Shown in pieces: positions 50,740-60,348 of a stretch of DNA of 64,000 nt. Origin of the DNA: Phenylobacterium montanum (GTDB lineage Bacteria > Pseudomonadota > Alphaproteobacteria > Caulobacterales > Caulobacteraceae). Within the stretch, counting starts at the first letter, position 1. Every line of letters begins with the position of its first letter. The position numbers and the translations under genes were made by a program. The stretch covers positions 3,132,501-3,196,500 of the forward strand of contig NZ_CP073078.1 in the NCBI RefSeq assembly GCF_018135625.1, in the 5' to 3' direction. The notes under the pieces were generated by a model that did not search any database, was not told where the DNA came from, and saw nothing but the letters and a program-made list of their open reading frames with translations.

Positions 50740-51942
50740 ATGACCCTGACCTTCGCCCAGATCGAAGCCGCCGCCGCAAGGCTCGCCGGCCAGATCGAAC
50801 GCACGCCCTGCCGCCACTCCAAGACCCTGTCCAAGATCACGGGGGCCGAGGTGTGGGTGAAGTTCGAGAACCTGCAGTTCACCGCCGCCTACAAGGAACG
50901 CGGCGCGCTGAACAAGCTTTTGCAGCTCGACGAGGACCAGAAGAAGCGCGGCGTGATCGCCGCCTCGGCCGGCAACCACAGCCAGGGCCTGGCCTATCAC
51001 GCCCAGCGGCTGGGCGTGCCGGTGACCATCGTCATGCCCAAGGCCACCCCCTTCGTGAAGGTGCAGCAGACCCGCGACTTCGGGGCCGAGGTGGTGATCG
51101 ACGGCGAGGGCTATGACGAGGCGCAAGCCCTGGCCCAGCGGCTATGCGCCGAGCGCGATCTGACCTTCGTCCATCCGTTCAACGACATCGACGTCATGGC
51201 CGGCCAGGGCACCATCGCCCTGGAGATGCTGGAGGACGCGCCGGACCTCGAGATCCTCCCCGTTCCGATCGGCGGCGGCGGCCTGATCGCGGGCGTCGCC
51301 ACAGCGGCCAAGCACCTCAAGCCCGACATCCGTATCTTCGGCGTCGAGCCCGCGACCTTCCCCTCCTTCACCGCCCGCATCCGCGGCATGGCCACGCCCA
51401 ACGCCGGCCAGACCATCGCCGAGGGCATCGCCGTGCGCCAGGTGGGGGATCTGACCTACGCCATCGCCCGGCCGATGATCGAGGACGTGCTGCTGATCGA
51501 GGAGCCCTATTTCGAGCGGGGCGTGGCGCTCTACTGCAACATCGAAAAGACCGTGTCCGAAGGCGCCGGGGCGGCGTCCCTGGCCTCGCTGCTAGCCTAT
51601 CCCAACCTGTTCAAGGGCAAGAAGGTCGGGCTGATCCTGACCGGCGGCAACATCGACACGCGCCTTCTGTCCTCGGTCCTGACACGTGAGCTGGTGCGCG
51701 AGCAGCGGATCTGCTCGCTGCGCATCATCGGCGACGACCGGCCGGGCTTTTTGGCCGCGGTCTCCTCGGTGATCGGCTCGATGGGCGGCAACATCATCGA
51801 GGTGGCGCACAACCGCCTGGCCCTGGACGTGCCGGCCAAGGGCGCCGAGTTCGACGTGATGATCGAAACCCGCGACTCGCGCCACACCGACGAAATCGTC
51901 GAGGCCCTGCGCGAACGCGGCTATCCGCCCCGCCGCATCTGA
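50740..51942 (+). CDS. ilvA: Threonine ammonia-lyase
   Basis: This PLP enzyme deaminates threonine to 2-oxobutyrate, the first step towards isoleucine. The 400-residue form has one C-terminal ACT domain (about 325-400, SLRIIGDDRPGFLAAVSSVI), as in TIGR01127. The PLP lysine is in FTAAYKERGAL (about residue 51), and the phosphate-binding glycine loop is PIGGGGLIAG. It is shorter than biosynthetic IlvA of enterobacteria (about 514 residues, two ACT-like modules). It is transcribed alone or with the FKBP lipoprotein 25 bases downstream. Confidence 0.93.
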   Translation: MTLTFAQIEAAAARLAGQIERTPCRHSKTLSKITGAEVWVKFENLQFTAAYKERGALNKLLQLDEDQKKRGVIAASAGNHSQGLAYHAQRLGVPVTIVMPKATPFVKVQQTRDFGAEVVIDGEGYDEAQALAQRLCAERDLTFVHPFNDIDVMAGQGTIALEMLEDAPDLEILPVPIGGGGLIAGVATAAKHLKPDIRIFGVEPATFPSFTARIRGMATPNAGQTIAEGIAVRQVGDLTYAIARPMIEDVLLIEEPYFERGVALYCNIEKTVSEGAGAASLASLLAYPNLFKGKKVGLILTGGNIDTRLLSSVLTRELVREQRICSLRIIGDDRPGFLAAVSSVIGSMGGNIIEVAHNRLALDVPAKGAEFDVMIETRDSRHTDEIVEALRERGYPPRRI

Positions 51943-51967
51943 CCTTTCAGCTTTCCGGAGCCCAACA

Positions 51968-52468
51968 GTGAAACGCCAACTCGCCGTGCTCGGCCTCGCC
52001 CTGGCGCTCGTCGCCTGCGGCCCCAAATCCAAGGCCGCCCAGGACAATGCGGCCGCCGCCGACGCCTTCATGGCCGCCAACGCCAAGGCGCCGGGCGTGG
52101 TCACACTGCCCGACGGGCTGCAATACAAGATCGTCGCCTCCGGCCCGGCCGGCGGCCCCTCGCCCAAGGCCGAGGACGAGGTCAAGGTGCACTATGAGGG
52201 CCGCCTCGTCGGTCCCCCTGGCAAGCCGATGGAAGGCCAGGTGTTCGACTCGTCCTTCCAGCGCAACGCGCCGGCCGACTTCCCGCGCCTGGGCGACCTG
52301 GTCCCGGCCTGGGTCGAGGCGCTGCAGAAGATGCATCCGGGCGACGAGTGGATCCTGTTCGTGCCGCCCAAGCTCGGCTACGGCGAAGACGGCGCCGGCC
52401 CGATCCCGCCCAACAGCGTGCTGATCTTCAGGGTCCGGCTGATCGGGGTGATGCCCCACGCGGGATGA
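51968..52468 (+). CDS. FKBP-type peptidyl-prolyl isomerase lipoprotein
   Basis: The 166-residue protein has a lipoprotein signal (LALALVACG, lipobox LVAC) and one FKBP domain (about 60-166) with VKVHYEGRLV, FDSSFQR and WVEALQKMHPGDEWILFVPPKLGYG. It helps fold periplasmic or outer-membrane proteins. The start is GTG 51968. Confidence 0.92.
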   Translation: MKRQLAVLGLALALVACGPKSKAAQDNAAAADAFMAANAKAPGVVTLPDGLQYKIVASGPAGGPSPKAEDEVKVHYEGRLVGPPGKPMEGQVFDSSFQRNAPADFPRLGDLVPAWVEALQKMHPGDEWILFVPPKLGYGEDGAGPIPPNSVLIFRVRLIGVMPHAG

Positions 52469-52478
52469 GCCCCCAAAG

Positions 52479-52626
52479 CCTTCCCCCCTTGCGGGGGAAG
52501 GTGGCCCGCGCAGCGGGTCGGATGGGGGGTAAAGCTCCGCCGGCGAAGGGCGGGGCTACGGACACTCGGGCGTATCACCCCTCATCCGTCGGCTCCGCCG
52601 ACACCTTTTCCCGCAAGGGGAGAAGG
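52479..52626. repeat. Imperfect inverted doublet of a REP-like repeat
   Basis: Two arms of about 50 bases (52479-52530 and 52577-52626) are imperfect reverse complements. Each has a small hairpin (for example CTTCCCC...GGGGAAG in the left arm) and a downstream GGATG/CATCC block. About 46 bases separate them. The layout is the same as the 13043-13168 doublet, with a different core. It lies between two convergent genes and may act as a bidirectional terminator. Confidence 0.7.
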
Positions 52627-52633
52627 AAGATTC

Positions 52634-52969
52634 TCAAGCCGTCGCAGAGACGCCCGTCTCGCTCAGCCACTCCAGGATCTTCTGCTTGGGCATGGCGCCG
52701 ACCTTCATCGCCGCCATCTGGCCGCCGCGGAACAGCATCATGGTCGGGATGCCGCGCACGCCGTAGCGCGAGGGGGTGGTCGGGCTTTCCTCGATGTTCA
52801 GCTTGGCCACGGTGACGTGGTCGGCCAGCTCCTCGGCGATGGCTTCCAGGGCAGGCGCGATCTGCTTGCACGGGCCGCACCATTCGGCCCAGAAGTCGAC
52901 CAGAACCGGCTTTTCAGCCTTCAGCACGTCCTGCTCGAAGGATTCGTCGGTTACCTTGACGGTGCTCAT
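52634..52969 (-). CDS. trxA: Thioredoxin
   Basis: The 111-residue disulphide reductase has the active site WCGPC in FWAEWCGPCKQIAP and the cis-proline in GIPTMMLF (the residue before Pro is Ile, as in classical thioredoxin). It is the last gene of the tsaE / amgK / murU / addB / addA / trxA cluster, an order conserved in alphaproteobacteria. Confidence 0.96.
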   Translation of the reverse strand: MSTVKVTDESFEQDVLKAEKPVLVDFWAEWCGPCKQIAPALEAIAEELADHVTVAKLNIEESPTTPSRYGVRGIPTMMLFRGGQMAAMKVGAMPKQKILEWLSETGVSATA

Positions 52970-53047
52970 GGGAGCTTCAGTCCTTTGATTTCAAATCACC
53001 CCGATCGGGGATGTCAGGGCCGCATCTAAGCAGACCGGCCCTCTGGT

Positions 53048-56000
53048 TCAACCGTTGGCGCGAAGCTCGGCCAGGGTCTCGGTGATCATCTTTCCTGGAA
53101 CCGGCATCAGCTTTGGTCCATCGGTCCAGACCAGAGCAGCCTCGATCAAGCGACCGGGGAAGACCTCGGCCAGCACGGCGGCGTAGAGCGCCATCTGCAC
53201 CCGATAGGCCCGGTCGGCCTCCTCGATCCGGCGCGGGGCGGGACGGTTGGTCTTGTAGTCCACCACCAGCACCCGGTCCTTCTCTACCACCAGCCGGTCG
53301 ATGCGGCCGGATATGGCCAGGCCCTCCGGGAGACCAGGGGCCGCGCCCGCCACCGCCACTTCGGCGCGCGAGCCCGGGCCGAACACGGCGGCGAAGCGGG
53401 CGTCCTCCAGCACGGCCAGGGCGGCGCTAGCCATCTCCTCGCGCTGGTCGGGGGTCAGGTCCGGCTCGCGCAGCAGGAGCATGGCCGCCGCCTCCGCCCG
53501 CTCGTCCAGCGGCAGGTCGGGCAGGAGTTGCAGCAGGCGGTGGACCAGAAGACCACGGCGATAGCGACCCAGCCCCTGGCGGGCGGCCAGAGGCGAGCTC
53601 GACGGCCCGCGCTCCTCCTCGGCCAGGGTCGAGGGCGAGGCGTAGCGGCGGCTGGCCGGCTCGGCCGGGGCGAAGCGGTAGACCCAGGCGGGCAAGACGG
53701 CGGCGACCCGGGCGGCGGTTGCGTCAGCGGCCATCAGCACGGGATCGAAGCCGAAGCGGGTCACCTGGGCCTCGCCCTCGCCCACGAGGCGGGTGTGCTC
53801 GGCGATCTCCGGCCGCTCGAAGGCGCGGGCGGCCACATCGCACCAGCTGCCCTTATAGAAGGTATCGCGCGTGCTGGTCCCGCAGATCACCAGCCGGTCG
53901 CGGGCCCGGGTCAGGGCGACGTAGAGCAGGCGCAGGCTCTCCCCCGCCGCCGAGGCCTCACGCGCAGCCCGCGCCCGGGCCGAGGCTTCGCAGTCCTCGG
54001 CCTTGCGCGGCGCCCAGAGGAACCCGCCGCCCTCGGCGTCCAGCAGCGGGCCGCCCTGGGCGGTGGCCCGGGTGGTGGTGTCGGGCAGGAAAACGATCGG
54101 CGCCTCCAGCCCCTTGGCGCCGTGGGTGGTCATCACCCGGACCTCGCCCTCCTCCCGGCCTGAGGTGTCCTCCTGCTCGCGCTTGACCTCGATATCGGCG
54201 GCGGCCATCGCGTCTAGGAACCGCTCCAGGTCGCGCAGGCCCCGTTGCTCCAGGCTGAGCGCCTGGCCCATGAAGGCGTCTATGGCGTCCTCGGCCTCGC
54301 GCCCCAGGCGGGTCAGCATCCGCTGGCGCATGGACCGGCCCTCGGCGTCCAGGCGGCTCAAGACTCGGCCGAAGAAATCGAACGGTGACCGCAACTGCGC
54401 CTCGGCCAGGGCCCAGGCGAAGAAGTCCCGCGCCCGCTCCCACTCGGCCCGTTCGGTCGCGCGGGCGTTCAGCGTGGTCCAGAGGTCCGTCTCGCGGCGA
54501 TGGGCCAGGGCGAACAGGCTGTCCTCGTCCACCTCGCAGAACGGGCTGCGCAAGAGGGCCGCCAGGGTCAGGTCGTCGGGGGTGAAACGGCAGAAGCGAC
54601 CCAGCGCCATCAGGTCCTGGAACACGATGTGCTCGGACAGCTGCAGCCGGTCGGCGCCGCCAACGGGCACGCCCTCGCGCTTCAGGGCGCGGATGATCTC
54701 GTGGAACAGGACCTTGCGGCGCCGAACCAGGATCAGGAAGTCGCCGGCGCGGGCCGGGCGCCATTCGCGGCTTTCACGGTCCAGCACCGCCTCGCCGCGC
54801 TCGATCGAGGCTTTGATGGACCGGGCGATGCGGCGGGCCAGCTTCTTGTTGGCGCTCTCCTTGGGCTCCAGGTCCACCGGCAGCCAGGGATCGCGCTCCT
54901 CCTCCGGCTCGGCCTCCTCCAGCGGCCAGAGGTCGACCGCGCCCCGGCCGGCCGGACGCTTGGCGGTGTGGCGGATCGCGCCGGCGCCCACGTCTTCGCC
55001 TGGCTGCAAGCCGACTGCAGTCTCTGGAGCCGCGAACACCGCGTCGACGAAGGCCAGCACCTCGGGGGTCGAACGCCAGCTGACCTCCAGCGGCACGCCG
55101 CGGAACAGCCGACCCGCGTCGCCAACCCGTTGTTCATAGGCGCCGTATTCGGCCGCCAGCCGCTCGGGCGCGGCGCCCTGGAAGGAATAGATCGACTGCT
55201 TCTTGTCGCCCACCGCGAACAGGGTCCGCTCGCGAAGGCCCCCGACCCCGGAGCCGGCGAAGAACTCCTCGGTCAGGGCCGAGAGGATCTCCCACTGCTC
55301 AGGTGCGGTGTCCTGGGCTTCGTCCAGCAGGATGTGGTCGATTCCGCCGTCAAGCTTGTAGAGCACCCAGGCCGCGTCGGCGCGACGGGTCAGAAGCTCC
55401 TCGGTGCGGGCGATCAGGTCGCCGAAATCGAGCCCGCCGGCGGCCTGCTTCTGGCCGTCATAAACCTCGGCATAGGCGAGGGCCAGGGACAGGGCATGGA
55501 CCGTGTCGCGGGCGATGCGCGCCGCCTTCAGCCGGCCGATGACGGCGTGCAGCCGGTCCTGCTCAGCCTTCAGCCAGTCTCGGATCGCCGGGTCGACAGC
55601 GTTGGTCCCGAGCTTGGCCCTCGGCTCGCCCGCCGCGGTGGCGAAGGCCGCCCACACCACGGCGAAGGCGGATTTCGGCCCCGCCGCGCGCATCTTCTCG
55701 GCGATCCCGCCGTCGGTCGCCGCGCCGGTGGCGGCGAGCGCCTCGGCCGCGCGGCGCCAGGCCGGCCAGGCGATCCCCGCGACCGCCTCGGCCTCCAGCC
55801 GCTCAGGCTCGGTCGGCAGGTCGAAGCCGCAGCGGCCCCAGACATCGGCGCCATAGGCGCCGCCGGGGCAGGCCTCGATGTAGCCGCGGATCGCCGCGCG
55901 CTTGGCCTCGAAGGTGGTGAACATGGCCAAAAAGCCGCGCCAGTCCAGCTCGACCGAGAAGTGGCGATAGGCGCGGCCGACCGGCCCGTTCGGGTCCGCC

Positions 56001-56482
56001 TTGGCCAGCTCGGCCACCGCGTCGCGGGCGTAGTCCGAGACCTGGGCGGCGACCGCGTCCTCCAGCACCTGGAAGCCCGGCGAGACCCCGGCCTCCAGCG
56101 GAAAGCGCCTGAGCAGCTTTTCGCAAAAGGCGTGGATAGTCTGGATCTTCAGGCCACCCGGGGTCTCCAGGGCGCGGGCGAACAGGGCGCGGGCGGCCGA
56201 GAGGTCGCTGGGCTGCTCGTCCAATTCGGCCAGCTTGCGCGCCAGGGGCTCGTCCTCGGCCACCGCCCAGCCGCCCAGCTCTTCGAACAGGCGCCGCTGC
56301 ATCTCCGCCGCCGCGGCCTTGGTGTAGGTGACGCAGAGGATCGCCTCGGGCCGGGCTCCCTGCAGCAGCAGCCGCGCCACCCGCTTGACCAGGGTCGAGG
56401 TCTTGCCCGAGCCCGCATTGGCGGTGACGAACACCGTGGCCTTGGGGTCGGAGGCGAGGACCTGGGGGTCGAGGGTGGTCAT
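53048..56482 (-). CDS. addA: Double-strand break repair helicase-nuclease subunit AddA
   Basis: AddA is the UvrD-type helicase with a C-terminal nuclease that, with AddB, processes DNA ends for RecA. The 1144 residues start with VTANAGSGKTSTLVKR (Walker A). Motif II is LLDEAQDT, and motif VI is within LRLLYVALTRARDRLVI. The nuclease motif VLVVDYKTNRP is near the C-terminus. ATG 56482 overlaps the addB stop by four bases; a longer frame to 56530 is not favoured. Confidence 0.95.
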   Translation of the reverse strand: MTTLDPQVLASDPKATVFVTANAGSGKTSTLVKRVARLLLQGARPEAILCVTYTKAAAAEMQRRLFEELGGWAVAEDEPLARKLAELDEQPSDLSAARALFARALETPGGLKIQTIHAFCEKLLRRFPLEAGVSPGFQVLEDAVAAQVSDYARDAVAELAKADPNGPVGRAYRHFSVELDWRGFLAMFTTFEAKRAAIRGYIEACPGGAYGADVWGRCGFDLPTEPERLEAEAVAGIAWPAWRRAAEALAATGAATDGGIAEKMRAAGPKSAFAVVWAAFATAAGEPRAKLGTNAVDPAIRDWLKAEQDRLHAVIGRLKAARIARDTVHALSLALAYAEVYDGQKQAAGGLDFGDLIARTEELLTRRADAAWVLYKLDGGIDHILLDEAQDTAPEQWEILSALTEEFFAGSGVGGLRERTLFAVGDKKQSIYSFQGAAPERLAAEYGAYEQRVGDAGRLFRGVPLEVSWRSTPEVLAFVDAVFAAPETAVGLQPGEDVGAGAIRHTAKRPAGRGAVDLWPLEEAEPEEERDPWLPVDLEPKESANKKLARRIARSIKASIERGEAVLDRESREWRPARAGDFLILVRRRKVLFHEIIRALKREGVPVGGADRLQLSEHIVFQDLMALGRFCRFTPDDLTLAALLRSPFCEVDEDSLFALAHRRETDLWTTLNARATERAEWERARDFFAWALAEAQLRSPFDFFGRVLSRLDAEGRSMRQRMLTRLGREAEDAIDAFMGQALSLEQRGLRDLERFLDAMAAADIEVKREQEDTSGREEGEVRVMTTHGAKGLEAPIVFLPDTTTRATAQGGPLLDAEGGGFLWAPRKAEDCEASARARAAREASAAGESLRLLYVALTRARDRLVICGTSTRDTFYKGSWCDVAARAFERPEIAEHTRLVGEGEAQVTRFGFDPVLMAADATAARVAAVLPAWVYRFAPAEPASRRYASPSTLAEEERGPSSSPLAARQGLGRYRRGLLVHRLLQLLPDLPLDERAEAAAMLLLREPDLTPDQREEMASAALAVLEDARFAAVFGPGSRAEVAVAGAAPGLPEGLAISGRIDRLVVEKDRVLVVDYKTNRPAPRRIEEADRAYRVQMALYAAVLAEVFPGRLIEAALVWTDGPKLMPVPGKMITETLAELRANG

Positions 56483-59400
56483 TCCCCGCCCCCCTCGGCT
56501 TCGCCCTCGCCGATCACGTGCCATTCCCACAGGCGCGCCAGGTGGTCGAAGTCGCCGCCGTGGCTATCGATGAACTGCGGCGCGGCCCAGGAGACGTAGG
56601 GCGTGGCCTCGTCCTCGAAGCGTTCGACCCGTTTTCTCAGGCCCTCATAGGCGGCGAGGGCCAGGTTCAGGCTCTCGTCCAGCCTGGCGCGGATCTCCTC
56701 GCGGCCCGGCGTGCGGCCACCGCTGACGGCGACATAGACCAGTTCGCCCGGCAGGGTCTCGCCCATGCCCTGGAAGCCGCCGAAATGCAGGATGGCGGCG
56801 GTCAGGGTCAGCTGGGGCGAGAGGCCGCTCTCCATCTGCTTCTTCGAGGGCGGGGCGCCGGTCTTGAAGTCGAGGATGTCGGCGCAATGGCCGCGGTGCT
56901 CGATGCGGTCGGCCTTGGCGGTGACGGTGAACTCGCCCCGGCCGGTCTTGAAGCTGTGACGCCCCTGCTGCTCGATCAGCAGCTTGGCGCCCGGCCGGCG
57001 GCGGCGTTCGAATTCGATCACCCAGGGCGCGACATTGGCCGCCAGGGCCGCCTCCCGCGGCAAGCGGCCTTCCGGCGCCCCGGCCTCGACCAGGGCCTCG
57101 ACGAGGAGGCCCGCGAACAGGCTCTCGGCCTCGGCCGGCAGCACGTCGGGGTGGGCTTCGGCGAAGGCTTCGAAGGCGGCGTGGATGGCGGTGCCGCGGA
57201 TGCGGGCGTCCACGGGCTCGCCCGGCCGCTCCAGGGTGCGGAACTTGAGGATCCGCCCGGCATAGACGGCGTAGGGATCGCGCACCCAGCGCTCGACTCC
57301 CGTGACCGGCAGCTCCACCGGCCGGGCCGAGAGCGGCGGGGTGGGCCGCGGCCGGGGCGCGGCGCGAAGGTGTTGCGGCGGCGAGGCGATCGGGGCGTCG
57401 AGTGCGCGCGCCCAGGCCAGGAGGTCCTCGCGCCCCGGAATGGCCACGCCGGCGCCGCGGGCCAGGGTCTGCAGCCGCCAGAGCCAGCGCGAGGCCACCG
57501 CCGGCGCACCGCCGCGTCGCTCGCAGGTCAAGAGCAGCACCTCGCCGGCCGAGGCGGCCTGGGCGAAGTCGTGGGCGGAGAGGCCGATGCGCCGCTCGGG
57601 CGGCGGCAGGCCGGCGGCGGCGCGCATGGGGCGCGACAGGAACGGGTCGGTGGGCGCCGGGGCGGGCCAGACGCCTTCCTCGAGGCCGGCCAGGACCAGC
57701 AGGTCGGCGCGCACCATGCGGGCCTCCAGGGTCCCGAGGATCTTCAGCCGAGGATGGGCGCCCGCGCCCCCACGCACCGTTTCGCCGTCCAGCAACGTCT
57801 CGACCAGTTCGGCGAATTGAGTGGGCGTGGTCTCCGGCAGGCCGTCGCTCTCGTCGATCAGGGCGGCCATCAGGCTCGCCGCCGCCTCGCCGGCCGGGCC
57901 GGACCACAGCGCGCCGAGATCGCCGTCCTCCGGCCCCTCGGCCAGGGCCTCGACCGCCTGGACCAGGGCGCGGGCCGCCTCGCCGGGGGTGGCGTCGCCG
58001 CCGGTGTAGGCCTCGCCGGCCTGGGCCAGAATGCGCTGCAGGCGCGCGAGCAGCCGGTCGGCGTCGTCCAGCGCCTTGCGCCGCCGGCCCGGCACGCCGT
58101 CGCTGTCGACGGGCGACGCCATCCGCCGGGCGATGACGGCGAGGTTGCGCGGGCGGGTTCCCCTGAGGCCATAGCGCTCCAGCACCAGCACCCGCGCCGC
58201 CAGGGCCTCGGGCTCCAGCCCCAGGCGGGTCAGGGGGTGCTTCAGCAGCGCCAGCATCAGCACCGGGTCCAAGGGATCGACCACCGCCCGGGTCATCAGG
58301 CCCAGCAGCGCCCCGACCGGCTGGCCGGCCAGTGGCGAGCCGGCCGAGCTGTCGGCGGTCACGCCCCAGCGGGCCAGGCGGGCCGAGATCCGGCGCGCCA
58401 GGTCCTGGTCCGGGCAGATCAGGGCGGCGGTGCGGCCGGGCGTTTCCAGCGCCTCGCGCAGGGCCAGGGCGGCGACGGCGGCGGCCTCCTCCTCGGCCCG
58501 GGCGCGCACGAGGCACAGGCCGTCCAGCCCCGCCACGATCGGATCGACCCCGGCCGCCGCGCCCTCGCTCTTCAGCTGGCGAATCTGGTCCAGCCAGTCG
58601 GCGGTGGCCTCGGCCGGGCGCAGGGCCTCGTTGACGATCCGCCGGCGCCAGCGGCCGCGGGCGTCGCCCGGCGCGGGGGCCGAGAACGAGCGCACCGCCC
58701 GCCGGTCGATCCCGGCGCGCGCCAGGAGGCGCTTCATCGCCCCCTGCGGATGCTGTTCGTCGACCTTGTCCCAGGCCTTGTCCGCCAGGTCCTGGTCCAG
58801 GCCTGGCAGGACCACGCAGCCCTTGGGCGCGGCGGCGATCACCCGCAGGAGGTCGGCGGTGGCGGGGGCCGTGCCGGTCGAGCCGGCGGCGACCAGAACC
58901 CCCTCGGGCGGCGTATCCCGCCAGCGTTCGGCCAGCAGGCGCAGCAGCGCCACCCGCCGCGCCGTCAGGTCGATCAGGCCCAACTCTTCCAGCCGCTCGG
59001 GCCAGGCCTGAGTGGCCAGGCGCAGGAAATCGGCCGAGATCTTCCAGTGCCGCGCCAACTCGCTCTCGACCCAGCCGTCCAGCCGGTCGAGGTCGCCAGC
59101 CTCCTCGATCTGTACGCTGTCGAGGAAGGCGGCCAGGGCGTCGGCCAGCTCCAGGGCCTGGACGGCGTCCAGGCTGCGGCCAAGCGCGGGGGCGTGATCG
59201 GCCGCCAGCCGGGCCAGCTCGAAACGCCGCCGCCAGGGGCTGATCGCCGGCGGCAGGTCCAGGGCCAGGTCGCCTGGCTCGAACGGCGGCTCGCCCTCGT
59301 CCAGGTCCCCAAGAGCGCGGATCTGCGGCAGCAGCACCGGGCGCCCGCCCGCGACCTCGACGAAGGCCTCGCTGAGCGCCCGCGCGGCGCGGCGGGTGGG

Positions 59401-59547
59401 GGTGAGGACGATGGCGTCGGACAGAGCCTCCGGGCCGCCGGGAGCCAGGGCGTCATAAAGGCCCTTCGCCAGGTCGGTGACGAAGGGGCGGTGGGCGGGA
59501 ATCGTGAACCACCGCGGCGGCGGGGCCGCGAGGAAGGGCTCGTTCAT
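56479..59547 (-). CDS. addB: Double-strand break repair protein AddB
   Basis: AddB is the partner nuclease of AddA, 1022 residues, with an inactivated helicase-like N-terminal region that lacks a clear Walker A motif (as in alphaproteobacterial AddB) and a C-terminal nuclease motif CADILDFKTGAPP. It begins MNEPFLAAPPPRWFTIPAHRPFV. It is translationally coupled to addA. Confidence 0.94.
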   Translation of the reverse strand: MNEPFLAAPPPRWFTIPAHRPFVTDLAKGLYDALAPGGPEALSDAIVLTPTRRAARALSEAFVEVAGGRPVLLPQIRALGDLDEGEPPFEPGDLALDLPPAISPWRRRFELARLAADHAPALGRSLDAVQALELADALAAFLDSVQIEEAGDLDRLDGWVESELARHWKISADFLRLATQAWPERLEELGLIDLTARRVALLRLLAERWRDTPPEGVLVAAGSTGTAPATADLLRVIAAAPKGCVVLPGLDQDLADKAWDKVDEQHPQGAMKRLLARAGIDRRAVRSFSAPAPGDARGRWRRRIVNEALRPAEATADWLDQIRQLKSEGAAAGVDPIVAGLDGLCLVRARAEEEAAAVAALALREALETPGRTAALICPDQDLARRISARLARWGVTADSSAGSPLAGQPVGALLGLMTRAVVDPLDPVLMLALLKHPLTRLGLEPEALAARVLVLERYGLRGTRPRNLAVIARRMASPVDSDGVPGRRRKALDDADRLLARLQRILAQAGEAYTGGDATPGEAARALVQAVEALAEGPEDGDLGALWSGPAGEAAASLMAALIDESDGLPETTPTQFAELVETLLDGETVRGGAGAHPRLKILGTLEARMVRADLLVLAGLEEGVWPAPAPTDPFLSRPMRAAAGLPPPERRIGLSAHDFAQAASAGEVLLLTCERRGGAPAVASRWLWRLQTLARGAGVAIPGREDLLAWARALDAPIASPPQHLRAAPRPRPTPPLSARPVELPVTGVERWVRDPYAVYAGRILKFRTLERPGEPVDARIRGTAIHAAFEAFAEAHPDVLPAEAESLFAGLLVEALVEAGAPEGRLPREAALAANVAPWVIEFERRRRPGAKLLIEQQGRHSFKTGRGEFTVTAKADRIEHRGHCADILDFKTGAPPSKKQMESGLSPQLTLTAAILHFGGFQGMGETLPGELVYVAVSGGRTPGREEIRARLDESLNLALAAYEGLRKRVERFEDEATPYVSWAAPQFIDSHGGDFDHLARLWEWHVIGEGEAEGGGE

Positions 59548-59598
59548 GTCGCCGCATCCCGGCCTTCCCCCAGGCGGGGAAGAGCGCCAAGCGCGAAG

Positions 59599-60348
59599 CT
59601 ATACACCTGCTGACGCGGCCGATGCAGCCCGCAATCGCACCTCGGCCGCTTCGAGCGCAGCCGGGTCGCCGACCTGCATCCAGAAGCCCTCCGGCTCGTA
59701 GCCGAACAGCCGGCCGCGAGCTTGCGCAGCCATCCAGACCTTGAACAGCGAGAAGCGGTCTTCAGCCACCTGATAGACCGTGTTCGGATCGATGATCTGC
59801 ACCCCGAAACAGTGCAGCGGCGCGGTCTCGCGCGCCCCGCGATGGGTCAGGCGGCCAGCCTCGTCGCGGAAGAAGTCGCCGGGAGTCTCGAACCCCTGGG
59901 TGCGCGCCTTGGGGACCACGATCACCAGCGAATCCATCTGCGCCGGGTCCCAGAGGGCGGCGAGCCGGGCCAGGGCCGGGGGCCGTCCGTCATGGGTCCA
60001 GACATAGTCGCTGTTGGCCACCCAGATCGGCGCCTCGCCGAGGAGGGCGCGGGCCTTCTTGACCCCCCCGCCGGTCTCCAAGAGCGCGCCGCGCTCGTCT
60101 GAGACGTGGATCTTCAGCGAAGGGTCGCGCGCGGCGCGGGCGTCCAGGTGGGCGATCAACTGGTCGGCGTGGGCATGGACATTGACGACCGCTGTGGTCA
60201 CCCCGGCCTCGGCCAGGCGGTCCAAGGTATGGTCGATCAAGGTCTTGCCGCCGACCTCGACCAGGGCCTTGGGCCTGGTGTCGGTCAGGGGTCGCATGCG
60301 GGTGCCGAGGCCCGCGGCCAGCACCATGGCGGTGGTGGGTCCGCTCAT
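59599..60348 (-). CDS. murU: N-acetylmuramate-1-phosphate uridylyltransferase
   Basis: This sugar-phosphate nucleotidyltransferase of 249 residues carries VLAAGLGTRMRPLTDTRPKAL, the NTP-binding signature, near the N-terminus. With AmgK it makes UDP-MurNAc from recycled MurNAc in bacteria that bypass fosfomycin-sensitive MurA. It overlaps amgK by four bases. The assignment rests on the amgK partner and the conserved locus; related enzymes use other sugars. Confidence 0.85.
   Translation of the reverse strand: MSGPTTAMVLAAGLGTRMRPLTDTRPKALVEVGGKTLIDHTLDRLAEAGVTTAVVNVHAHADQLIAHLDARAARDPSLKIHVSDERGALLETGGGVKKARALLGEAPIWVANSDYVWTHDGRPPALARLAALWDPAQMDSLVIVVPKARTQGFETPGDFFRDEAGRLTHRGARETAPLHCFGVQIIDPNTVYQVAEDRFSLFKVWMAAQARGRLFGYEPEGFWMQVGDPAALEAAEVRLRAASAASAGV

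Noticed and set aside
54500-59613. Two very long plus-strand open frames opposite addA and addB
   Set aside because: addA and addB have diagnostic helicase and nuclease motifs and a four-base overlap; the opposite frames have none.
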